Assembly: GCA_003210055.1 (NCBI GenBank)
Contig: QCNS01000018.1
Coordinates: 1 to 33,865, forward strand
Direction: 5' to 3'
Length of the DNA stretch: 33,865 bases
Source of the DNA: SAR116 cluster bacterium AG-426-I14
GTDB taxonomy: Bacteria > Pseudomonadota > Alphaproteobacteria > Puniceispirillales > Marisalimonadaceae
The notes under the pieces: model-generated
The model's input: only the letters and a program-made list of their open reading frames with translations
Told to the model about the DNA's origin: nothing
The model's database searches: none
Shown: piece after piece, positions 18,593 through 26,523 of the stretch
How positions within the stretch are numbered: the first letter of the stretch is position 1
Layout: the number at the start of each line of letters is the position of its first letter
Made by a program: the position numbers and the translations under genes

Positions 18593-18901
18593 TTATTTTC
18601 TTAAATCAGCTATAGTGTTTCTTGCAACCTCAACATTCACTCCCTTTGAAATTTCAACTGTAATATCATCAGAACCGTCTACGGCTTTAATTATTTTTCC
18701 AACTATACCTCCAGACGTAACAACTATATTCCCTCTCTTAAGATTCATTACCATATTTTTGTGCTCTTTTACCCTCTTCTGTTGAGGTCTAATTAGCAAA
18801 AAGTAGAAAATAACAAAAATTAAAATAAAAGGAATTAGACTTCCAATATTAAAACCACCTGACGCTGAACCAGCAGATTGAGCAAATGCATTTGATATCA
18901 T
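18593..18901 (-). CDS. yajC: preprotein translocase accessory subunit YajC
   Basis: This small single-span membrane protein (102 residues) is associated with SecDF-YidC. The N-terminus is short and Gly/Ser-rich (SAGSASGGFN). One helix follows near 20-40 (IGSLIPFILIFVIFYFLLI), then the diagnostic RPQQKRVKEH and a cytoplasmic segment with LKRGNIVVTSGGIVGKI. The ATG at 18901 is preferred to a longer reading to 18940 because AGGGG at 18913-18909 lies seven bases before it. It is the first gene of the yajC-secD-secF-Mth938 operon and divergent from the DUF815 ATPase gene. Confidence 0.93.
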   Translation of the reverse strand: MISNAFAQSAGSASGGFNIGSLIPFILIFVIFYFLLIRPQQKRVKEHKNMVMNLKRGNIVVTSGGIVGKIIKAVDGSDDITVEISKGVNVEVARNTIADLRK

Positions 18902-19019
18902 AATTTTACCCCTATTTAAATAAACAATGGCAGAGTACATTATTTTGTAAAAAAAACAATATTCCTAATAGTTTTATTATAAAATTTGTATATAAATAAA
19001 TATTTACTTAAGGATCTAT
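18902..19019. promoter_or_regulatory. yajC / DUF815 divergent promoter region
   Basis: These 118 AT-rich bases lie between the two divergent starts. They hold the Shine-Dalgarno of yajC (AGGGG, minus strand) and of the ATPase gene (AAGGA at 19010-19014). Promoters for both operons must lie here, but I cannot pick a convincing -35/-10 pair or an operator. Confidence 0.35.
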
Positions 19020-19889
19020 ATGTCTACAAACGTTAATAATGAAATTTTAAACAGAATTGCTAACGCACTTGAGAGAATTTCTCCACCTCCAATAAAAAAT
19101 AAAGACTTTGATATATCTGATGGATTTGTTTTTGAAGCAAATCATAGTTTTTTAAAACCTGTGAAACAAATTAATAGAATTCCTATAGATTTACTCAAAG
19201 GTCTGAAACCTCAAAAAACAATTCTTATTAATAACACTTATAATTTTGCGAAAAATTTACCTGCAAATAATGTTTTACTTTGGGGGGCAAAAGGAACTGG
19301 CAAGTCATCATTAGTTAAATCAGTTCATCAAGAAATCCTTAAAAAATTAAAAAGTAAAATTTTAAAATTAGTAGAAATTCATAGAGAAGATATTATACAT
19401 TTGCCAAAGTTATTATCAATTTTAACAAAATTCAATAAAAATAAGTTTATTCTTTTATGTGATGATCTGTCTTTTGATGAAGGAGAAAGTACTTATAAAA
19501 GCTTAAAGTCAATATTAGATGGTGGCATAGAAGGCAAACCAGATAATGTAGTCTTTTACGCAACATCAAATAGAAGACATTTAATGCCAAGAGATATGAT
19601 AGATAATGAGAAATCTACTTCTATTAATCCATCAGAATCAATTGAAGAAAAAGTTTCTTTATCTGATAGATTTGGATTATGGATAGGATTTCATAACATT
19701 TCACAAGAAATATACCTTGAAATTATAAATGCTTACGCAAAAAAATTTGATATTATGTTAGAGCCAGATGAAATTAGGTCTAAAGCACTCGAATGGTCTA
19801 TTACAAGAGGTGCTAGGTCTGGGAGAGTGGCATGGCAATTTATTCAACATTTAGCTGGTGAAACTAATACGAAAATTAGTTTAAAATAA
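19020..19889 (+). CDS. DUF815-family AAA-type ATPase
   Basis: This 289-residue P-loop ATPase belongs to the DUF815 family. Walker A is GAKGTGKSS after NNVLLWG (about 83-98), Walker B is FILLCDDLSFDEGE, and a sensor-like segment VVFYATSNRRHLMPRDM precedes the conserved SLSDRFGLWIGFH. An arginine-rich ARSGRVAWQF ends the lid region. No membrane or DNA-binding domain is visible. The biochemical role is not established; relatives sit beside yajC-secDF or nlpD in many alphaproteobacteria, as here. AAGGA at 19010-19014 supports the start. The gene ends exactly where the convergent nlpD-like gene ends (adjacent stops, no gap). Confidence 0.85.
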   Translation: MSTNVNNEILNRIANALERISPPPIKNKDFDISDGFVFEANHSFLKPVKQINRIPIDLLKGLKPQKTILINNTYNFAKNLPANNVLLWGAKGTGKSSLVKSVHQEILKKLKSKILKLVEIHREDIIHLPKLLSILTKFNKNKFILLCDDLSFDEGESTYKSLKSILDGGIEGKPDNVVFYATSNRRHLMPRDMIDNEKSTSINPSESIEEKVSLSDRFGLWIGFHNISQEIYLEIINAYAKKFDIMLEPDEIRSKALEWSITRGARSGRVAWQFIQHLAGETNTKISLK

Positions 19890-20765
19890 TTAATTTAATA
19901 ATAATGTTGGATCGATAGGGTTTCTTGATTTTCTGATTTGAAAATGGAAGATTTTATCTTTTTTCACTAGAGCAATCAACTGTCCTTTTTTTACCAAATC
20001 ACCTTCATTAACCTTATTTTCTCCTACTTTAGAATAAGCTGATATCCATTTTGAGTCATGTTTTATTAGAATCATGTTACCAAAAGACTTTATTTTGGAA
20101 CCAACAAAGGCAACCTTTCCGTCTGCAGCTGCGTAAATACGATTATCTTGAACTTTAAGGTCTATTCCATCATAATGTTGTTTACCGTCAGAAAAAGGTC
20201 CAAATTTTTTAACTAGTTTTCCTTCTGCCGGCCAAATAAAATTTGGTTTATCCATTGTGATTTTAGAGTTCTTGTTAAAATTTTTATTTTGAAATCTTTG
20301 TTTTTTTAGCAGGCCAAGAACCGTATAATCTTTTTCTCTAGGTATTTTTATTTTATCTCCTTCATTGATGATAAATGGTTTTTTTAATAAATTGAGTTCA
20401 ACAATATCAGATTGACTAACAGCATATTGAAGAGATAATGTAAAAATAGTGTCACCGGGGATTACATCATGAATAATTGGATATGGTAAAAATAATTTTT
20501 TACCAACTTTAAGTTTGTAAGGTTTTTTTAAATAATTTAAGTTAATTATTTCAATTGGGATAATTCCATAAGAATTTGCTATAGAGTAAACTGTATCGCC
20601 CTCCTGGATAAATATGAAACCTTCTGCAGGAAATTTAATTTTTTTTACTTCAATTTCATTGACATTTACTAACGAAACATCTTTCTTTACAAATAAGTTT
20701 TGTTTGCAAGAAAAAAGTGAACACGAAAAAAATAAGATAATTAAAAGATTAAAATAAATTTTCAT
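19890..20765 (-). CDS. nlpD: LysM / degenerate LytM (M23) lipoprotein, NlpD-like cell-division amidase activator
   Basis: This 291-residue envelope protein has a lipoprotein signal peptide with lipobox LFSC (Cys20). Two LysM peptidoglycan-binding repeats lie near 50-95 and 97-142, each with a GDT(V/I)(Y/F) start, and an M23/LytM domain spans about 177-291 (GIDLKVQDNRIYAAADGKV, FGNMILIKH). Zinc ligands are incomplete. Tyr198 replaces the first His, though His197 is adjacent; Asp202 and His274 remain; Ile272 replaces the first His of HxH; and Lys246 replaces the His of AYxH. This matches NlpD/EnvC-type proteins, which activate amidases rather than cut peptidoglycan themselves. It ends the long minus-strand block after pcm and surE, the same neighbourhood as in E. 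coli. Confidence 0.85.
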   Translation of the reverse strand: MKIYFNLLIILFFSCSLFSCKQNLFVKKDVSLVNVNEIEVKKIKFPAEGFIFIQEGDTVYSIANSYGIIPIEIINLNYLKKPYKLKVGKKLFLPYPIIHDVIPGDTIFTLSLQYAVSQSDIVELNLLKKPFIINEGDKIKIPREKDYTVLGLLKKQRFQNKNFNKNSKITMDKPNFIWPAEGKLVKKFGPFSDGKQHYDGIDLKVQDNRIYAAADGKVAFVGSKIKSFGNMILIKHDSKWISAYSKVGENKVNEGDLVKKGQLIALVKKDKIFHFQIRKSRNPIDPTLLLN

Positions 20766-20768
20766 AAA

Positions 20769-21410
20769 CTAATTATTTCTAATTAAAGGAACAAATTTAA
20801 CTTCACAAATTTCTTCCCAGTAATCATCATCTCTCTTATTTGATATAGTAATACATTTTAATAATTGTTTACCAGAATTTTTTCTAATTGGTGCTATACA
20901 TTTACCTCCAACATTTAATTGATAAAGGAGATCCTCATGAACTGTCGATAAAGAGCAAGTAATGATAATCTTATCAAAAGGTGACATGTTTGACCATCCT
21001 AAAAAACCATCATCTATTTTAGATACAATATTTGTTAATCTTAGTTTTTTAAAACATGACTTAGCCGCCACAAGAAGTGGGTTAATTCTTTCAATAGTAT
21101 AAACTTTTCTAACTAACTTTGAAATGATTGCTGTTTGATAACCAGATCCTGTTCCTATTTCTAAAACAATATCATCAGGTCTTAAGGATAGCTTTTCTGT
21201 CATTAAAGCAACAATATATGGTTGACTAATTGTTTGGTTAAACCCTATTGGGAGAGCTCTGTTTTCATAAGCATAATGAGAAAGATGTTTTGGAATAAAT
21301 ATTTCTCTTGGGGTATTCTCAATAGCTGATAGAACTTCATAAGAAATTATTCCCATAGACCTTAAAGACATAATTAAGTTAGCCTTTTCTTCTTCTTTTA
21401 TATTTCTCAT
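20769..21410 (-). CDS. pcm: protein-L-isoaspartate O-methyltransferase
   Basis: This enzyme repairs isoaspartyl residues in aged proteins by SAM-dependent methylation in the cytoplasm. The 213-residue protein has the family N-terminal half with VLSAIENTPREIFIP and NRALPIGFNQTISQPYIVALM, then SAM motif I LEIGTGSGYQTAIISKL and the post-motif PFDKIIITCS. Length is standard. It lies between surE (5-base gap) and the nlpD-like gene (3-base gap) in the same order as the E. coli surE-pcm-nlpD cluster. The ATG at 21410 starts a normal-length protein; an internal Met at residue 14 (MSLRSMG) is an alternative. Confidence 0.95.
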   Translation of the reverse strand: MRNIKEEEKANLIMSLRSMGIISYEVLSAIENTPREIFIPKHLSHYAYENRALPIGFNQTISQPYIVALMTEKLSLRPDDIVLEIGTGSGYQTAIISKLVRKVYTIERINPLLVAAKSCFKKLRLTNIVSKIDDGFLGWSNMSPFDKIIITCSLSTVHEDLLYQLNVGGKCIAPIRKNSGKQLLKCITISNKRDDDYWEEICEVKFVPLIRNN

Positions 21411-21415
21411 TTTAT

Positions 21416-22156
21416 TTAAATATCATTAAAATAATTATTATTCGTCATATTTATGCTAATTGGAGTTATTGAAATACAATAATTTTTTAACGCATAAAAA
21501 TCAGACTTAATGTCACTTATATCTCTAACATTCATTTTTCCAATCTCGAAATAATTATCTTTCATATTTACATGAATCTCGTCTGAGACCTTATTATGAC
21601 AAACTTTAGTAATTAGAATTTCTTTAACTTTTTCAACATCACAATTTGGAAAATTTACATTGAAAAAACTATTTTCAACAAACTTAATTTCATTTATTTT
21701 AGATACGACTTTAAGAAAATACTTTTCAACTACTTTAAAATTTTTTTTATTGTCTTTGTTTTTAACCTGACTTAGAGCTACACTTGGAATTCCTCTTACT
21801 GAACCTTCGAAAGCAGCGGCAACTGTTCCAGAATAAGATATCTCGTCACCAATATTCGTGCCATCGTTAATGCCAGAAAAAATAATATCTGGTAGTTTTT
21901 TAGTAAAAATTTTATTTAATGCAAATAACATTGAATCTGTTGGAGTGCCATCAATAATCCATTCAAATTCAGATAACTTTTGAAATTTTATTTTTTTGCC
22001 TAAATTAATAGATCTTCCAGTAGCAGACATATTTTTCATCGGTGCTACAGTATATACTTTTTGAGAAATAGAATTAAGAATTTGTTTCAATAAAATTAGA
22101 CCTTCTGATTCAAAACCATCATCATTTGTTATTAAAACTTGATTAAAAATTTTCAT
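21416..22156 (-). CDS. surE: 5'-nucleotidase SurE
   Basis: This metal-dependent survival phosphatase acting on nucleoside monophosphates has 246 residues. The metal-site motif ITNDDG (Asp12, Asp13) is at the N-terminus, PMKNMSATGRSI supplies the conserved Ser/Thr region, and the signature SGINDGTNIGDEISYSGTV is intact, followed by GSVRGIPSVALS. The C-terminus is a little short but the catalytic core is complete. Its ATG overlaps the serS stop by four bases, and pcm follows after five bases. Confidence 0.95.
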   Translation of the reverse strand: MKIFNQVLITNDDGFESEGLILLKQILNSISQKVYTVAPMKNMSATGRSINLGKKIKFQKLSEFEWIIDGTPTDSMLFALNKIFTKKLPDIIFSGINDGTNIGDEISYSGTVAAAFEGSVRGIPSVALSQVKNKDNKKNFKVVEKYFLKVVSKINEIKFVENSFFNVNFPNCDVEKVKEILITKVCHNKVSDEIHVNMKDNYFEIGKMNVRDISDIKSDFYALKNYCISITPISINMTNNNYFNDI

Positions 22157-23445
22157 ATATCTTGATTTAAAATTATTTTTTTTCCATGCATATAAGGTTG
22201 CAAAGGAATCGGTATGTTAACACTTCCATCCCGGTTTTGATGATTTTCCAAAATAGCAATCATAGTTCTCCCAATAGCTAAACATGAGCCATTTAATGTA
22301 TGAATATATGATAATTCTTTAGATGATTGTATCCTGAATCTAGCATTCATTCTTCTTGATTGAAAATCACCACAATTGGAACATGATGAGATTTCTCTAT
22401 ATTCGCCTTTTCCATTGTTTTGCCCAGGAAGCCAGACCTCAATATCAAAAGTTTTTCTTGCAGAAAACCCAGTGTCACCACTACATAATAGCATCACCCT
22501 ATAAGGTAAACTTAATTTTTGTAAAATTCTTTCAGCACAATTAGTTATTCTTATTAACTCTTCCTCTGATTTTTCAGGTTTAACAATAGAAACCATTTCA
22601 ACTTTTGAAAATTGATGTTGTCTAATCATTCCCCTAGTATCTTTTCCTGCAGCACCTGCTTCTGCTCGAAAACAAGGTGAATAAGCCACAAAGTTCATAG
22701 GTAAATCATTCTCATTTAAAATTTCATTTCTTATTACATTTGTGATTGGAACTTCCGCAGTTGGTATAAGCCATTTATCTGAATCTGTTTTGAATAAATC
22801 ATCAGAAAATTTTGGTAATTGTCCTGTACCTTCTAAAATTTCAGAATTAACTAGATATGGTGGTGAAATTTCTTTATGGCCAAATTCTTTTATGTTTATG
22901 TCAAGCATAAAAGATATCAAAGCTCTTTCTAATAATGCTATGTCTTCAGTTGTTATAACAAATCTTGCACCTGATATTTTTGCAGCTGTCTTAAAATCAA
23001 TTTGATTTAGTTTTTCACCGAGTTCTACATGGTCTTTTGGTAAAAAATCAAACTTTGGTATTTTCCCATTACTCCTGATCAATACATTATTTTTTTCACT
23101 CAGTCCAATAGGAACATCTTCATCCAAAATATTTGGCAAGTTTTTAAGAATATTATTAATTTCTTGTGAAATATTAATAACTTTTGCTTCTAATTCTGAA
23201 GATTTACTTTTATTTAATTTAACTTCATTTTGAAGAATTGATACATCAAGCCCCTTTTTCATTAAAATACCAATTTCTCTAGATGACGAATTTCTTTTAT
23301 ATTGCAAGTCTTGTAATTGGGTCTTTAATGACCTCAATTCCTTATCCAAATCTATGATTTTATTTGAAACTGGTTTATTACTTCTACGCTCTATTTCTAA
23401 ATCAAATTTTTTTGGGTTGTTTCTTATGAAATTTATATCATGCAT
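22153..23445 (-). CDS. serS: seryl-tRNA synthetase
   Basis: This class II synthetase, 430 residues, charges tRNA-Ser. The N-terminal 110 residues form the long antiparallel coiled-coil arm that grips the tRNA (Lys/Ser-rich heptads around 30-100). The catalytic core follows: GHKEISPPYLVN, motif 2 FRAEAGAAGKDTRGMIRQHQF, the serine-site EVWLPGQ and SSCSNCGDFQSRR, and motif 3 NGSCLAIGRTMIAILEN. Length is standard. It lies between tatC (15-base gap) and surE (4-base overlap). SerS next to tatC and surE is the usual alphaproteobacterial order. Confidence 0.97.
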   Translation of the reverse strand: MHDINFIRNNPKKFDLEIERRSNKPVSNKIIDLDKELRSLKTQLQDLQYKRNSSSREIGILMKKGLDVSILQNEVKLNKSKSSELEAKVINISQEINNILKNLPNILDEDVPIGLSEKNNVLIRSNGKIPKFDFLPKDHVELGEKLNQIDFKTAAKISGARFVITTEDIALLERALISFMLDINIKEFGHKEISPPYLVNSEILEGTGQLPKFSDDLFKTDSDKWLIPTAEVPITNVIRNEILNENDLPMNFVAYSPCFRAEAGAAGKDTRGMIRQHQFSKVEMVSIVKPEKSEEELIRITNCAERILQKLSLPYRVMLLCSGDTGFSARKTFDIEVWLPGQNNGKGEYREISSCSNCGDFQSRRMNARFRIQSSKELSYIHTLNGSCLAIGRTMIAILENHQNRDGSVNIPIPLQPYMHGKKIILNQDI

Positions 23446-23460
23446 TTAAACATCCATATA

Positions 23461-24243
23461 TCATTTAGTTTTTTTAAAACCTATTTTAGATAGAATTATT
23501 GTAAATTCATATAAAACAATTATAGGAACAGCCAGTAAAATTTGAGAAATCACATCTGGTGGAGTTAAAATCGCAGCTAAAACAAATGCTATTAATATTG
23601 CATATTTTCTTTTATCAGCTAGATCCTTTGAAGTTATTATACCTGTTCTAGTTAAAAGAAGTAAAACAACTGGAAGTTCAAAGCATATTCCGAATGCAAA
23701 AATTAATTTCATAACCAAAGATAAATATTCAGAAATTTTAGGCTCCAGTTCTATAGGCAATGCACCTTCAAAACTAGCTACCTGAAAAGATATAAAAAAA
23801 TTCCATGCTAATGGTATTACTATATAATAAACCATAGCTGCACCAAGCAAGAAAAGTAATGGTGTAGCAATTAAAAAAGGGAAAAAAGCTTTTTTTTCAT
23901 TTTCATATAACCCAGGTGCAACAAACTTCCATATTTGAATTAAAAAAACAGGAAAAGCAATTGAAAATGATATAAAAAAAGCAACTTTCACTTGTGTAAA
24001 AAAACCCTCATGTAAAGCCGTAAATATCATTCTCCCCCCAGTTTTTGCTAATTCATTAGCTAGTGGTTGTTGAAGAAAAATATATACTAAATCTGCAAGA
24101 TTTTGATTATTGTCAGTAAATTTTATGAAACATAAAAAAAATAAAATTAAAAAAGTTATTGCAGCAACTAAAAGTCTATTTCTAAGCTCAATCAAATGAT
24201 CAATCAATGTCATTTTCTTGCTAATTTTGGTACTTTTTTTCAT
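23461..24243 (-). CDS. tatC: Sec-independent translocase subunit TatC
   Basis: This polytopic receptor of the twin-arginine pathway binds signal peptides together with TatB. The 260-residue protein has the conserved N-terminal LIDHLIELRNRLL, the first periplasmic loop with FTALHEGFFTQVKVAF, the cytoplasmic loop FVAPGLYENEKKAFFPF, and about six membrane helices. The C-terminal helices contain FVLAAILTPPDVISQILLA. It follows tatB by 19 bases. A complete tatABC set is present, so folded, cofactor-bearing proteins can be exported. Confidence 0.96.
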   Translation of the reverse strand: MKKSTKISKKMTLIDHLIELRNRLLVAAITFLILFFLCFIKFTDNNQNLADLVYIFLQQPLANELAKTGGRMIFTALHEGFFTQVKVAFFISFSIAFPVFLIQIWKFVAPGLYENEKKAFFPFLIATPLLFLLGAAMVYYIVIPLAWNFFISFQVASFEGALPIELEPKISEYLSLVMKLIFAFGICFELPVVLLLLTRTGIITSKDLADKRKYAILIAFVLAAILTPPDVISQILLAVPIIVLYEFTIILSKIGFKKTK

Positions 24244-24262
24244 TTATATTTAATATTTAAAA

Positions 24263-24580
24263 TTATTTTTTTATTTTTTTAATATTTCTTTCTATATCAG
24301 ATTTAGTTTCATTATTAATTTTGTTTAAAACATTAATTTCTGATTTTGTTTCTTTCAAAATTTTAGAATCTTTCAATTTAGTTACATCATTTCTTAAATC
24401 ATTTAATTCTGTTTCATTCGCCATATCATCAACTGTATTTTGAAAATCATATGCCATTGATTTTATTTTTCTAACAAAACTCATGATTGATTTTAATACC
24501 TTTGGTAGTTCTTTTGGACCAATAACAATCAATAAAATAAATGCAACTAATAAAAACTCTTGCCAACCAATATCCAACAT
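24263..24580 (-). CDS. tatB: Sec-independent translocase subunit TatB
   Basis: This 105-residue single-span protein forms the Tat receptor with TatC. The N-terminal helix reads MLDIGWQEFLLVAFILLIVI and is followed by the TatB hinge GPKELPKVLKSI and an amphipathic helix. The rest is a charged, coiled-coil-prone, lysine-rich tail. MLDIGW and GPKELP distinguish it from TatA. Gaps to tatA and tatC are 19 bases each. Confidence 0.92.
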   Translation of the reverse strand: MLDIGWQEFLLVAFILLIVIGPKELPKVLKSIMSFVRKIKSMAYDFQNTVDDMANETELNDLRNDVTKLKDSKILKETKSEINVLNKINNETKSDIERNIKKIKK

Positions 24581-24599
24581 GAAAAATCCCTAGTAAAAA

Positions 24600-24827
24600 T
24601 TAAACTTTTCTTTTTGAAGATTTTTTTTTACTTTTTTTCTTTGGAGTAGATGTCTGTTCAGAAGATTCTATTTCATCATTTTCATTTTTGGATTTAACTT
24701 GATCTTTGAAATTCTTGAGACCTTTTCCAAAATCTCCCATTATAGAAGATAATTTTCCTTTACCTCCAAATAATATGAGCACAACAATTAAAACAATTAT
24801 CCAATGCCAAATACTAAAAGCTCCCAT
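24600..24827 (-). CDS. tatA: Sec-independent translocase subunit TatA
   Basis: This 75-residue pore-forming Tat subunit starts with [20 protein letters not shown], the family membrane helix. The hinge-amphipathic motif [21 protein letters not shown] and a short acidic then lysine-rich tail follow. A strong Shine-Dalgarno precedes it. It is the first of the three tat genes and lies 19 bases after the FbpC-like ATPase gene. Confidence 0.94.
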   Translation of the reverse strand: MGAFSIWHWIIVLIVVLILFGGKGKLSSIMGDFGKGLKNFKDQVKSKNENDEIESSEQTSTPKKKSKKKSSKRKV

Positions 24828-24831
24828 TATG

Positions 24832-24840
24832 TCCCTCCTT
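24832..24840 (-). promoter_or_regulatory. strong ribosome binding site of tatA
   Basis: AAGGAGGGA on the minus strand ends five bases before the tatA ATG. It is one of the two strongest Shine-Dalgarno matches in the window and fits the high copy number of TatA relative to TatB and TatC. Confidence 0.65.
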
Positions 24841-24846
24841 TAAAAT

Positions 24847-25929
24847 TCATGAATCGAAAATAAAACTATAATTAACATCAGTAAAGATATTTACCAATTG
24901 ATTTTTTTTAAAATAATTTATCCCAGGAATTTTAACATGTAAATGTTGTTCATTGTTTTTATTAACTATTGATAAATGAACAATAGTATTTCCTCCCAAA
25001 AATTTAGCTTCTATAATTTTGCCGTTATTTGGACTTTTAACAATATTTTGTTTATTAGTTTTTCCCAAAATTGTTTTTTTTGAATAATTCATTAAAGTCA
25101 ACCCTTCACTTCTAACAACTAAAAAAAAATTTTTTTTTGTTCCACTGTATTCAAAAGGAAAACTCCCGATGGAAGTAATAAGCTTTTTATTAATAAATTT
25201 ACCATCTAAAACATTAATTTCACCAAAGAACTCTGTTACAAATTTATTTTTTGGCCTCATATATAAATCAATGGGTTCACCAAACTGTTGTAATTCTCCT
25301 TTATTTAATAATGCTATATAATCAGACATAAACATGGCTTCATCTGCATCATGAGTTACTAACAATGTTGTGATTTCATTTGCTTTTAAAATATGAAGAA
25401 CTTGGTCTCTCAAGGATTCTCTTAGTCTGGTGTCTAAATTTGAAAATGGCTCATCCATAAGAATTATTTTTGGCTCGCATGCTATCGCCCTAAAAAGAGC
25501 AACTAATTGTTTTTGCCCTCCAGATAATTCATGAGGATATCGGTTGGAAAATTTATGAAAATTATTTTGCTTTAAAATAAAATCAATTTTCCTTTTAATT
25601 TTTTCTTGATTTTCAGATATACCGTAATGAATATTTTCAATTACATTTAAATGAGGAAACAATGCACAATCTTGAAAAACATATCCAATTTTTCTTTTAT
25701 TTGGAGGCAAATCAAATGAATTAGCAGAAAGAAGGTTATTATCAAAAATTATTTGACCGTCTTGTATTTTCTCTAATCCACTAGTTAACCTTAGTAAAGT
25801 TGTTTTACCACAGCCAGATGGTCCTAGAATAGATGTAACTTTCTTATCAGGAATTTTTAAAGAAAAATTACTAATAACTTGATGGCTATTGTAAGAAAAA
25901 TTTATTTTTTTATATTCTAACAAGTTCAT
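24847..25929 (-). CDS. ABC transporter ATP-binding protein, FbpC/PotA-like, without adjacent partners
   Basis: This 360-residue ATPase has Walker A GPSGCGKTT at 36-44, Q-loop VFQDCALFPHLNV, signature LSGGQKQ, Walker B IILMDEPFSNLDTRLR and the switch His in LLVTHDADEAM. The region after MRPKNKFVTEFFGEINVLDG (about 230 on) is a TOBE-like regulatory end. The DCALFPHLNV and FFGEINVL features are closest to the iron(III) FbpC group, though PotA- or CysA-like substrates are possible. No permease or binding-protein gene is in the window, so its partners must be encoded elsewhere. It overlaps scpB by four bases and precedes tatA by 19, embedded in the housekeeping block. The ATPase motifs are intact, so it is probably functional. 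Confidence 0.87.
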   Translation of the reverse strand: MNLLEYKKINFSYNSHQVISNFSLKIPDKKVTSILGPSGCGKTTLLRLTSGLEKIQDGQIIFDNNLLSANSFDLPPNKRKIGYVFQDCALFPHLNVIENIHYGISENQEKIKRKIDFILKQNNFHKFSNRYPHELSGGQKQLVALFRAIACEPKIILMDEPFSNLDTRLRESLRDQVLHILKANEITTLLVTHDADEAMFMSDYIALLNKGELQQFGEPIDLYMRPKNKFVTEFFGEINVLDGKFINKKLITSIGSFPFEYSGTKKNFFLVVRSEGLTLMNYSKKTILGKTNKQNIVKSPNNGKIIEAKFLGGNTIVHLSIVNKNNEQHLHVKIPGINYFKKNQLVNIFTDVNYSFIFDS

Positions 25930-26510
25930 TCCTCTATTTCATCTTTGGGATCAGAAAATAAAACACTCTCATGTTGCAGCAATCCTGACTTCTTTAATTC
26001 ATCAATACCAGGTAAATCTGAAAGATCTGATAATCCAAAATGATCTAAAAACTTAATGGTTGTTAACCAAGTCATAGGCCTGCCTGGTGTTCTTAATTTT
26101 CTACCAGGTTTAATCCATCCAATTTCAAAAAGCTGATCTAAAGTTCCCCTACTAAGTGAAACACCTCTTATATTCTCAATTTGTGTCCTAGTAATTGGCT
26201 GATGATAAGCAATAATAGCGAGTGTTTCAGATGCAGCCCTCGATAATGGCTTTAAAATTTCTTGTTTGATGTTTATTAATCCAGATACTTCTTCTGAAGT
26301 TCTAAAAGCAATTGAATTTTTAATTTTAACAAGATTAATACCATAGTCACTAAATTTATTTTGAAGATTATTTACTAATTCGTTTAATTTAGTTTCATCA
26401 CTTTCGATAAACTTTAAACTTGATAAATCAACAGGATCTTTTGCAGCAAAAATATATGCTTCTAATATTTTTAACTTCAACTTTTGATCAATTTCACTTT
26501 TGTTATTCAT
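25926..26510 (-). CDS. scpB: segregation and condensation protein B
   Basis: This 194-residue winged-helix protein forms the SMC-ScpAB condensin with ScpA and SMC. It has the family core LSRAASETLAIIAYHQPITRTQIENIRGV followed by DQLFEIGWIKPGRKLRTPGRPMTWLTT and FLDHFGLSDLSDLPGIDELK, all hallmark ScpB segments. An acidic tail ends the protein. It is 13 bases after scpA and overlaps the ABC ATPase start by four bases. Confidence 0.94.
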   Translation of the reverse strand: MNNKSEIDQKLKLKILEAYIFAAKDPVDLSSLKFIESDETKLNELVNNLQNKFSDYGINLVKIKNSIAFRTSEEVSGLINIKQEILKPLSRAASETLAIIAYHQPITRTQIENIRGVSLSRGTLDQLFEIGWIKPGRKLRTPGRPMTWLTTIKFLDHFGLSDLSDLPGIDELKKSGLLQHESVLFSDPKDEIEE

Positions 26511-26523
26511 AAATTTGATTAAT

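Noticed and set aside
19020-19889. AAA ATPase as part of a defence system
   Set aside because: The protein matches the DUF815 family in its usual alphaproteobacterial position beside yajC-secDF and nlpD; no nuclease, toxin or reverse-transcriptase partner is near.
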